Origin: Alphaproteobacteria bacterium
GTDB lineage: Bacteria; Pseudomonadota; Alphaproteobacteria; Micavibrionales; UBA2020
Direction of reading: 5' to 3'
Length of the DNA: 64,000 nt
Assembly (NCBI GenBank): GCA_025934695.1
Contig: JAICWS010000001.1
Coordinates: 897,301-961,300, forward strand
Numbering within the stretch: position 1 is the first letter of the stretch; every line of letters begins with the position of its first letter. Below the pieces are notes generated by a model. The model saw nothing but the letters and a program-made list of their open reading frames with translations, was not told where the DNA came from and did not search any database. The position numbers were made by a program, and so were the translations under genes. Positions 24,062-30,732 of this stretch are shown piece after piece.

Positions 24062-24104
24062 TCAAAAATAAACGGGCCGCCGCGTCAGGGGGCGGCGGCC
24101 CGTT
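24062..24104 (-). promoter_or_regulatory. Terminator-like hairpin in the hsp20 leader
   Basis: AACGGGCCGCCGC (24071-24083) is perfectly complementary to GCGGCGGCCCGTT (24092-24104) with an 8-base loop. On the minus strand the stem is followed by TATTTTTGAT (24070-24061), a U-rich tract. It sits 31 bases before the hsp20 start. Nothing on the minus strand between it and 25214 needs a terminator, so attenuation or protection against read-through is plausible. Confidence 0.55.
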
Positions 24105-24647
24105 CCATTCCGGGGGGAAAGAGAAGGAGACGAAGAAAACGTCCGATTTTGACATCTTCAGTTTCTTGCGTCTCCCGCCTTTCCAACTCGTGTGCAGGGT
24201 GAAGGTTCCTTGTCCTTTCAATGCCCCGTTCGAATCGCGGGAATGAACGGATGACGTAAAAACTGAAAGGTAAATTCCGAAAATGAAAAGCGCGGCCAGA
24301 TACGGCTTGCAGGCACTTGAAATCCCGGCAGGATTCAGAGCGTTAAAAATTCCCTAAAACATTGGACCTCCGGAAATTAACCTTTTTTTTCTATCCTGAA
24401 ATTGGGAAGACTATTCTGACAACGCTTGGGAGATTTACGCATGCCTCAACACGCATCGAGATGTGAAAAGCGCCCGCCATAATTTTGACCGCGCTTCACG
24501 CCCTTCATCACTGAAAAAAGTTTCACGGTTGCGCCGGGCGAACGGCGCCCCGGGGCTTGCCCTGTCCTGTCCCCTTCCGCCACTCCGCCAGGACAAGCCC
24601 CGGACACCGGGGACCTTCGCTGCGGCGAGGTTCCCCAGGGAGGAATT
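24105..24647. other. Gene-free stretch with an imperfect palindrome
   Basis: I see no convincing gene here on either strand. From 24550 to 24604, CCGGGGCTTG...TCCTG faces CAGGACAAGCCCCGG, a stem of 10+5 pairs with a 5-base bulge. It would form a strong hairpin in the leader of the gene starting at 24648. The left part (24240-24440) is AT-richer and probably carries promoters. Confidence 0.5.
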
Positions 24648-25031
24648 GTGTCTCGAGGATTGCTGGCGATGCTGTTCGCCGTGATTGCGGGATTTGCTTT
24701 CATCGCCCCCTCTTTCGCGCAGGAGAACGAGGAATTCGCCTATGTCGCGCTGCCTCCGATGTTCATCTTCCAGTCCTCGGAGCAGACGGTCATCACGATC
24801 ACGCTCGTCGTGCCTTCCGAGCAGCGCGCGAGCGCCGAAGCGCTGAAGCAGCGCCTGGCCGATGCGCTGCGGGACCAGATCAAGCTGCCCGGCGCCGGCG
24901 GCGCGATGATGCAGGGCAAGACGCTCGACCTGCGGCACATCAAAGTCTCCCTGTTGACCGCCGCCAGGGCCCTCGCCCCGCCCGGCCTGATCCGCGACAT
25001 ACAGGTCAATGTGGAGCAAGGCCGGACGTAG
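24648..25031 (+). CDS. Small secreted protein, faintly FliL-like
   Basis: 127 residues from GTG at 24648 with AGGGAGGAATT just before it. A signal peptide ('GLLAMLFAVIAGFAFIAPSF') is followed by 'FAYVALPPMFIFQSSEQTVI' and 'TITLVVP', then a helix 'ASAEALKQRLADALRDQIKL'. The order of a 'LPP' strand, a strand of alternating hydrophobics and a helix resembles the soluble domain of FliL-type proteins, which bind near membrane complexes. The match is weak and no flagellar genes are near. Probably periplasmic. Function unknown. Confidence 0.6.
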   Translation: MSRGLLAMLFAVIAGFAFIAPSFAQENEEFAYVALPPMFIFQSSEQTVITITLVVPSEQRASAEALKQRLADALRDQIKLPGAGGAMMQGKTLDLRHIKVSLLTAARALAPPGLIRDIQVNVEQGRT

Positions 25032-25100
25032 GAACTGCACCGGTCTCATCCTCTCCCCGTGCGGCGAAGCCGCATGACGGGAAATGGGACACATTTTTAC

Positions 25101-25197
25101 CACCCCGACGAAAGTCGGGGTCCAGTTCATTTAACTTCTACCTCGTAAAATTAACGATAAAAGTTGTATAAATTGGATCCCGGCTTTCGCGGGATGG
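25101..25197. repeat. Paired extragenic palindromes (REP/BIME-like)
   Basis: CACCCCGACGAAAGTCGGGG followed by TCCA (25101-25123) faces TGGATCCCGGCTTTCGCGGG followed by ATGG (25174-25197). Each folds alone (CCCCGAC/GTCGGGG; ATCCCG/CGGGAT), and together they make a larger inverted pair through TCCA/TGGA. The left half is the same core as at 2058 and 32095. It lies between the 3' ends of convergent genes. Confidence 0.7.
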
Positions 25198-25213
25198 TTC
25201 ATAAGGGAAGCCC

Positions 25214-25675
25214 TTAAAGCTGATCCGCGAGCCGTAATCCCGTCAGCTTCGCTGCGTCTTCAGCGGCGGCACGGGCGCGGGCGAGGTCCATGGTGACGGC
25301 GAGCTCCTGTTCGCGCGCGCGGCCTAGCAGCGTCGCGCGGTAACCGCCGCGATAAAGCCGGTGCAGGCTGACGCGGTCGAAGTCCGCCAGATCTGCCTGC
25401 TTGCGGCGGATGGGCAGACCGAGCAGCCACCAGGTATTGACGACCTTGCGATCGGCGATGTCGATGCTGACGGTCGCGCTCGACGCCGCATAGACGAGAA
25501 GCGACGCAATCACGCCGAGCGCGCCGAGGCCGATGCCCATCCAGATAAAATCGTCCGGCACATGCTGGTCGTGGAGCTTGAGTGCGAGAGGCAGCCCGAT
25601 GGCCGGCCCCGCGAACGGCAGGAACACCAGCCAGCTTAAATAACGCGCCGCCCGGTCATGGACATGATGTTCCAT
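25214..25675 (-). CDS. Two-helix membrane protein with a PH-like tail
   Basis: 153 residues. Two hydrophobic helices ('YLSWLVFLPFAGPAIGLPLA', 'MGIGLGALGVIASLLVYAAS') are followed by a soluble part beginning 'ATVSIDIADRKVVNTWWLLG' and 'LADFDRVSLHR'. That pattern is common in small membrane proteins with a bacterial PH (YdbS-like) domain. Its ATG lies 3 bases past the stop of CYTH copy 2, so they are co-translated. No activity can be assigned. Confidence 0.65.
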   Translation of the reverse strand: MEHHVHDRAARYLSWLVFLPFAGPAIGLPLALKLHDQHVPDDFIWMGIGLGALGVIASLLVYAASSATVSIDIADRKVVNTWWLLGLPIRRKQADLADFDRVSLHRLYRGGYRATLLGRAREQELAVTMDLARARAAAEDAAKLTGLRLADQL

Positions 25676-25678
25676 GGA

Positions 25679-26395
25679 TCAGGGGCTGGCCGGCTTATGC
25701 TTCTTCGCATGGCCCTTTGAGCGGCGGTAATGGCGGCTGCCCTGCTGCGACTTCGACAGCGGCTGGATTTCGGCTGAAGGCGCGATGTCCATGATCATTT
25801 CCACCATCCTGTCGATGGCGTCGCGGCTGCCGCGCTTTTTCTCGATCTCGATTTCATAGAGCGGATAGCGCCGCCCGTTGTGCGGCAGGATGATTTCGCC
25901 CACATCGAAGGCGACTTCGACGGTGCCTTTGTGCTTGCCGTGACCGATCTCGGCCTCGAAGTAGCGGCGCTCGATGGCGGCGGTGAAGACGTGCTTGAGC
26001 CGCTTGCCGACGAAGGGAGCTAAAGCCGTTTTCGCCTTGGCGTCGGTCACGATGGAGATATCCGGCTCGTGGTCCGGCATCATGTCTTTTATCTCGCGGC
26101 GGAAGACGGCGCCCTTTGCGAGCGGATTGGCATGCGACAGGTCGAATTTGACGGTCTGCTCGTGGCCACCGATCGCGCCTTGCTTGCCTTCCTTGTACTG
26201 CATGCGCACCGAGACCTTGTTCTGGTCGAGCTCGAGCTGCGGCGTGTCCCAATAGGCGCGCGGCATATACTTGTGGTCGATCTTCGGGGGCGCGAATTTT
26301 TTCGAGACGGCGTTGAAGACTTTTTCGAGATCGCGCTTGGACAGCTTGATCTTGACCTCTTCCTCGTCTTCAGACCTATGGCCGCGCGCGGTCAT
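25679..26395 (-). CDS. CYTH-domain protein (triphosphate tunnel enzyme), copy 2
   Basis: 238 residues from ATG at 26395; an upstream in-frame start (26581) adds 62 residues without coding character. It has the ExExK motif ('EEEVKIKLSKRDLEKVF'), then 'HKYMPRAYWDTPQLELDQNK', 'VSVRMQYKEGKQGAIGGHEQ', 'VEVAFDVGEIILPHNGRRYP' and the same C-terminus as copy 1 ('IQPLSKSQQGSRHYRRSKG'), plus a basic tail. The copies are similar over the full length. Each sits in its own small operon, copy 2 with a two-helix membrane protein. Triphosphatase activity is the likeliest. Confidence 0.82.
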   Translation of the reverse strand: MTARGHRSEDEEEVKIKLSKRDLEKVFNAVSKKFAPPKIDHKYMPRAYWDTPQLELDQNKVSVRMQYKEGKQGAIGGHEQTVKFDLSHANPLAKGAVFRREIKDMMPDHEPDISIVTDAKAKTALAPFVGKRLKHVFTAAIERRYFEAEIGHGKHKGTVEVAFDVGEIILPHNGRRYPLYEIEIEKKRGSRDAIDRMVEMIMDIAPSAEIQPLSKSQQGSRHYRRSKGHAKKHKPASP

Positions 26396-26719
26396 GCCTG
26401 CTTTCCGTCTCCCCACAGATTTGCGAAATTTGCGCAAGCTAACATAGACAGGACCCGCGCGCAAATGCGAAGGACCGGCGGTCGCCGCGCCTGTTTCGAA
26501 AGTTCCGGTAGAGGGGGATGATCCGCCATGCCGTTCCTTTGTGCTTTGAATTTGCGGCGGAATATAACGATTTTTGAACATTATGTCAATAACTACACTT
26601 TGCCCGAAAAACCTTTTTTTATCAGGCGATTAAATCGACGCCGGCAAGCCTGTTGTTGCCATCCTGGCGCCGCCCCGTTAGGCTTGAGCATCGAAATTTT
26701 TGGGAAAGGTTCTCTTCAG

Positions 26720-27238
26720 ATGATTTGCCGCCATTTATTTGCCGCCCTGCTCTTCGCCTGCGTCTTCGTGGCGCCGTCCTTCTCGACCCCCGCACTGGCC
26801 GACGAAGCCTCGCACCGCAAGGCGGTTGAAGACCTTCTCGCGGTCACCCAGGTGGACAAAGCCTACAACCAGATGATCGATATGATGATTGATGCGCAGA
26901 CGAAGCAGCTGCCGCCGGCGGTTGCGGCCCCCTTCAAGGACACCGTCAAAAACTTTTACGCGAAATACATGAGTTGGGATGCGATCAAGGAAGACTTCAT
27001 GAAAGTCTACATGGAGAACTTCACGGAGGATGAACTGAAGCAGATCACCGCGTTCTACCAGACGCCGGTTGGGCAGAAGACCATCAAGGAATTGCCCCAG
27101 ATGATGCAGCAAGGCATGCAGCGCGCACAACAGCGCCTGCAGGCCCACATGCCCGAACTGCAACAGGAACTCACGGAAATCGCGAAGAAAGGCGCAGCCT
27201 CCGGCGGCGCTGCGCCGGCCACGCCTGGACAGCCGTAA
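26720..27238 (+). CDS. Secreted DUF2059 protein
   Basis: 172 residues from ATG at 26720 (GGGAAAGG 10 bases upstream). A signal peptide ends near 'STPALADEASHRKAVEDLLA'. The mature part is helical with the DUF2059 features 'VDKAYNQMIDMMIDAQ', 'FYAKYMSWDAIKEDFMKVYM' and 'FTEDELKQITAFYQTPVGQK', the last being the most conserved stretch of the family. It ends in an Ala/Gly/Pro linker. The family is periplasmic with no known activity. It converges on the unknown tandem pair, 7 bases between the stops. Confidence 0.85.
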   Translation: MICRHLFAALLFACVFVAPSFSTPALADEASHRKAVEDLLAVTQVDKAYNQMIDMMIDAQTKQLPPAVAAPFKDTVKNFYAKYMSWDAIKEDFMKVYMENFTEDELKQITAFYQTPVGQKTIKELPQMMQQGMQRAQQRLQAHMPELQQELTEIAKKGAASGGAAPATPGQP

Positions 27239-27245
27239 ATTGGCT

Positions 27246-27761
27246 TTAAGGCCGCGGCGCCTTCTTTAACTGGATCGGCTTCATCACGCTGACATCGCGC
27301 GTTGTCGTTTCAGGCATTTTCGGCGGCTCGACTTCCTTGCGCTTATAAATGACCGGCTGGCTTCGCACGCTTTCGGGCAGCGGGCCTTCGTACAGCACTG
27401 TGATCCCGACATGATGACTTCCACCCGGCGTGAACATGCGCTCCTGGTCGGGCTCGGTCGTGAAGGCGCTGGCGCGTCCTAGCATCTCAGGCGGGATTTG
27501 CGCCAGCACTTCATCGATGCTGGGCTTGAAGCATACCGGTGCCCCGTAGTCGTGATAGGTCGTGATGGTGGCGAGCGGCTTCAGTCCCGTCGCGGGTTCG
27601 GTCAGCTGGGGACTCCAGGCGAAGGCGGTGTTTTCGATGTCGCAGGGCTTGATGAAATGCAATGCGCCGTCATCATCCTGCTTCAGCGGCTTGATGCGGA
27701 AGGCGCGCGACAGCAGCTCGTCCTTCGTCAGTTTCGGAATGGGCGATTTCTTTTCGGTCAT
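27246..27761 (-). CDS. Unknown protein, second of a tandem paralogous pair
   Basis: 171 residues, cytosolic by sequence. It aligns along its length with the upstream gene product: 'RAFRIKPLKQDDDGALHFIK' / 'RAFRIKPVVDDRDGGMFFIE', 'ATGLKPLATI' / 'ATGLEKLATI', 'VLAQIPPE' / 'VLPQIPAE', 'LPESVRSQPV' / 'LPQKVKEQPV', and the C-terminal 'MKPIQLKKAPRP' / 'LRPLSLKKGPPAP'. Its ATG overlaps the stop of the upstream gene (ATGA). I do not know the family, and there are no catalytic-looking clusters. The C-terminal motif also ends an ankyrin protein in this window. Confidence 0.75.
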   Translation of the reverse strand: MTEKKSPIPKLTKDELLSRAFRIKPLKQDDDGALHFIKPCDIENTAFAWSPQLTEPATGLKPLATITTYHDYGAPVCFKPSIDEVLAQIPPEMLGRASAFTTEPDQERMFTPGGSHHVGITVLYEGPLPESVRSQPVIYKRKEVEPPKMPETTTRDVSVMKPIQLKKAPRP

Positions 27762-28300
27762 GGAGCGGGCGGCCCTTTCTTGAGCGACAGAGGACGTAGC
27801 GCAGTAATGCCTTCTTCCAGCGTCGTCGCCGCCGCGGCGTTGAAATCTTCCTTCGGCTCAGGCGCCGGGATAGGCTTGGTGAAAGTCTTGTGCCAGGCGA
27901 CGACCGGCTGCTCCTTTACCTTTTGCGGCAGGTCGCCCGCGTAGAGGTCGGCGGTGGCGCGGACGAAGCCGTTCTCGCCCTTGCTGTCGGTGCTACCATG
28001 CGCCATGAAGGCGACAGTCTTGTCGAGATATTCGGCCGGAATCTGCGGCAGCACCTGCGCGATGGTCGGCCCGCCCACCGGACCGCCCCACAGTGTCGCC
28101 GGCAACAGGACATCGATCGTCGCAAGTTTTTCGAGGCCGGTCGCGCGCTCCGCCGGGTAAAGCCCGTCCATACCGTAGATTTTCTCGTACAGGTCGATGG
28201 GCTCGATAAAGAACATTCCGCCGTCGCGGTCGTCCACGACCGGCTTGATGCGAAAGGCGCGGTTGATAAGTTCCCAATCCGGCTCGATCAGCTTTTTCAC
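27758..28300 (-). CDS. Unknown protein, first of a tandem paralogous pair
   Basis: 180 residues from GTG at 28300, preceded by GGAG at a good distance; an ATG at 28369 would add 23 residues. It is the paralogue of the 171-residue product encoded immediately downstream, with similarity from the N-terminal 'INRAFRIKPVVDDRDGG' to the C-terminal 'LRPLSLKKGPPAP'. Insertions distinguish it in the middle ('DLYEKIYGMDGLYPAERATG') and before the tail. The pair is co-translated through an ATGA overlap. Unequal evolution after tandem duplication suggests a heterodimer or two related substrates; that is inference. Confidence 0.72.
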   Translation of the reverse strand: MKKLIEPDWELINRAFRIKPVVDDRDGGMFFIEPIDLYEKIYGMDGLYPAERATGLEKLATIDVLLPATLWGGPVGGPTIAQVLPQIPAEYLDKTVAFMAHGSTDSKGENGFVRATADLYAGDLPQKVKEQPVVAWHKTFTKPIPAPEPKEDFNAAAATTLEEGITALRPLSLKKGPPAP

Positions 28301-28453
28301 GGCGCGGCTCCGGCGGCATTGATAGTCCTGCGGTCCGGCTCCTGCTGGGGCGGCATGGTGCTTCTCCACGGCTTAAAATTTCCGGCTTGGAGAAGCTTAG
28401 GATAACCCACATGTTATGTCAATAAATGGGATTTGCCCGCGATTTCAGGGAGA

Positions 28454-29071
28454 TCACCAGACAAACGGGATCAGCCGCCACGGCACTTTTTTCTGGTAAG
28501 CGACATAGGCAGGATCGGCCGAGAGGAACTGCTCTTCCACGAAGATGCGCCGGAATTGGAAGGCCGCCCAGATCAGCATGATGATGATGTTGTCGATGCT
28601 CAAATTCTGCGCGAGGAACGCGCCGGCTTCCAGAAAATATCCGGCGTAGATCGGATGGCGCATGAAACGGTACATGCCCTTCGACTTGACGCCGCGGTTG
28701 GCCGCCACGACGCCGAAGCTTTCGTTGAGCGACAGGGCGCCGCCGATGCAGACGATGAATCCCAGCGCCTGGATGATGCCGATGATGATGCTGTCATGAC
28801 CTTGCGGTGTGGGACGCAGGAAATTCTGCATGTAGGTGCCGCAGAAGGCGACCAGCCAGTCGCGCGGCGAGGTATTCGTCTGCTTGGGCGGTGTCTTGCG
28901 CACGATGAAGAACAGCGCGAAGAGGAACCGCCGCCCCAGCATGAGGATATCGCTGATCCGGTGCGTCGTGAGGAAGTCGAGGACGAGGAAGCCGCAGGAG
29001 AGAATATACGTCGCCGCGCCGACGACGTTGAACGTGCCTTCCAGAAATGCGCGCTGCTTCTTTACCGCCAT
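28454..29071 (-). CDS. Isoprenylcysteine methyltransferase (ICMT)-like membrane protein
   Basis: 205 residues and about five hydrophobic helices. The C-terminal signature is intact: 'GMYRFMRHPIYAGYFLEAGA' (the RHP..Y loop that holds S-adenosylmethionine) followed by 'EEQFLSADPAYVAYQKKVPW' and 'RLIP'. This is the ICMT/PEMT-type layout. Bacterial members methylate unknown lipids or proteins, since bacteria do not prenylate CaaX proteins. It stands between the unknown tandem pair and the GCS2 ligase gene on the same strand, with a 93-base gap upstream. Confidence 0.82.
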   Translation of the reverse strand: MAVKKQRAFLEGTFNVVGAATYILSCGFLVLDFLTTHRISDILMLGRRFLFALFFIVRKTPPKQTNTSPRDWLVAFCGTYMQNFLRPTPQGHDSIIIGIIQALGFIVCIGGALSLNESFGVVAANRGVKSKGMYRFMRHPIYAGYFLEAGAFLAQNLSIDNIIIMLIWAAFQFRRIFVEEQFLSADPAYVAYQKKVPWRLIPFVW

Positions 29072-29164
29072 GCCGCCCGGTATCCTCCCCGTCTCCGGTC
29101 ATTCTAGGAGAGGGACAGGCGAGCTTGAACCGAAAATGAGAAATTCTCATTAAAAAGTCAGGAA

Positions 29165-30403
29165 TTACGGAATGTAAGCCCTTGGACTTGGTTTTGCCGG
29201 CGCGCTTTCGGGCTGCGGCATGACAGCGGCCATCAAACTTGCAACCGTCTTTCCGCCGCCGATGTCGCGCGACAGGAGGCGGGCATCGTCAAAGCGCGCG
29301 AGGAAAGCGTCTTTGAGCAATTGCGGGTCGATGCCCTGGAAGTCCTCCAGCAGCTCGCGTCTGGCTTTCGCGTCATAGGCGAAGCGGCGATATTGCCGGG
29401 CCGTCTGCATTAATTCTTCCGTTGTCTGCGGGCTATCGGGCGCGCGGGTTTCCAGCACGCCATGCCGGCGCAGGTTCGGCATCATCAACTGCAGGCTTAA
29501 GGAATTGTCGAGGATTTCAACCGTCAGCGCGCGCCTGTTCAACAGCTCGCCCACTGTCGGTGTCACACCGAATACGGACGACGTGCTCTTGAACCCCTCC
29601 GGCGAGGAGGAGTCGGGCATGAAGGGCACTTTCAATGTCAGCAGCCGGTCGATGATATGACCCACCACCTGTTCATTGTCGCGCGCGTCCAGCGCTTCAA
29701 AGATCGGCGTCAGTTGCGACGGCACGAGCTTCGCGTAGGTCTCGTGCAGCCGTTCCTGGCGCTGGGTGCGTTGCGACAGGGCGTTCGCGACATCGACCAG
29801 CATCAGCGCGCGGTAAATCTCGTGGAAATCCGGGCCCATCGGGTCGACGTTGATTTGCAACCCGCAGCAGGATTTCATCGTGTCGATCAGATCATCCGCC
29901 TTTTTGCCGTGGACGCCGCGCAGGTATTCGCAATAGGCGGCGAAGCGCGAACGCGGCATATCTTCCGCCTCGAGGAACGAGGGCATATGCCCCGTCCCGG
30001 TCACTTTGAGGTCGAGGAAGGCTGCGGTCTTTTCCAGCGCGGCGCGTAACCGGATATTCACGTTCTCCAGTTCGGCGAGATCGCGGCACGGCTTGGCCGA
30101 GAGTTCCACCTGCCCGCCGGGTTCGAGGCAGATATCGCCGAGATCGGGAATGGCGACGCCGACGATGCGGCCCTTCTCCGTCGCGAAAGTCGCGCCGGGG
30201 AATTGCGAGGCCATATGCTCGAGGACCAGCTCGACCTGGTCGAAGGTGATGGGGTGCCCCTCAGGCCCGGTCACGAAAAGCTCGAGCTCGGTGCCGACTT
30301 TGCCGCCGGCGTTACGGTTGATCTTGGCCAGAAGATGTTCCGCGATCTCGTCGCGGCAGGTGAAAATATGATCGGGGTCGGCGGAATGGTATGCGCGGGA
30401 CAT
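29165..30403 (-). CDS. Glutamate-cysteine ligase, GCS2 family
   Basis: 412 residues, with GTGGAG 9 bases before the ATG. 'GGKVGTELELFVTGPEGHPI' carries the E-x-E metal/ATP motif; 'ICLEPGGQVELSAKPCRDLA' is the second signature; 'CCGLQINVDP' and 'HEIYRALMLVDVANAL' continue the core. GCS2 enzymes join the gamma-carboxyl of glutamate to cysteine, the first step of glutathione, or of ergothioneine in the EgtA branch. Length and motifs fit the alphaproteobacterial/plant type. No glutathione synthetase is next to it. Confidence 0.85.
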   Translation of the reverse strand: MSRAYHSADPDHIFTCRDEIAEHLLAKINRNAGGKVGTELELFVTGPEGHPITFDQVELVLEHMASQFPGATFATEKGRIVGVAIPDLGDICLEPGGQVELSAKPCRDLAELENVNIRLRAALEKTAAFLDLKVTGTGHMPSFLEAEDMPRSRFAAYCEYLRGVHGKKADDLIDTMKSCCGLQINVDPMGPDFHEIYRALMLVDVANALSQRTQRQERLHETYAKLVPSQLTPIFEALDARDNEQVVGHIIDRLLTLKVPFMPDSSSPEGFKSTSSVFGVTPTVGELLNRRALTVEILDNSLSLQLMMPNLRRHGVLETRAPDSPQTTEELMQTARQYRRFAYDAKARRELLEDFQGIDPQLLKDAFLARFDDARLLSRDIGGGKTVASLMAAVMPQPESAPAKPSPRAYIP

Positions 30404-30495
30404 GGTGCGGCTCCACGGTGTCTCTTTAGGTCTATTTGGGAAATTGAGGTTATTTAAGGACGGCCTGAAAATCCGTCACAGGCGAATATGATGGC

Positions 30496-30573
30496 TTAAC
30501 GCCACCAGAGGGGCGCTGCCCAGGCGAGAGACATGGAGGCCAGAAGGGCCGTATAGAAAGTCACCGTTAACAT
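30496..30573 (-). CDS. Possible 25-residue membrane peptide
   Basis: An ATG at 30573 opens a frame for 25 residues ending in TAA at 30496: 'MLTVTFYTALLASMSLAWAA' then PLWWR. The stretch is a complete short hydrophobic helix with an aromatic/Arg end, as in small membrane proteins. No ribosome-binding site is visible, so it may be chance. It is the only candidate gene in the 330-base gap between the GCS2 ligase and the FecR-type gene. Confidence 0.22.
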   Translation of the reverse strand: MLTVTFYTALLASMSLAWAAPLWWR

Positions 30574-30732
30574 GCGCAATTTAATAACACGCGGATTCGG
30601 GCGCGTCAAGAGCGAAGGCAGGTTATGAAATTCGCGATGCGCCCTGCTTCCAGACCGAAAATTGCGCTGCGCCGCAGCAAGGCCCCGTGCAATCCTTAAT
30701 TTCCGGCTTATACTTCAATGTGAGGTGACGAC

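Noticed and set aside
24041-24104. RNA thermometer (ROSE or fourU) before hsp20
   Set aside because: The stable hairpin does not include the ribosome-binding site, and no U-rich anti-Shine-Dalgarno pairing was seen. The terminator-like reading fits better.
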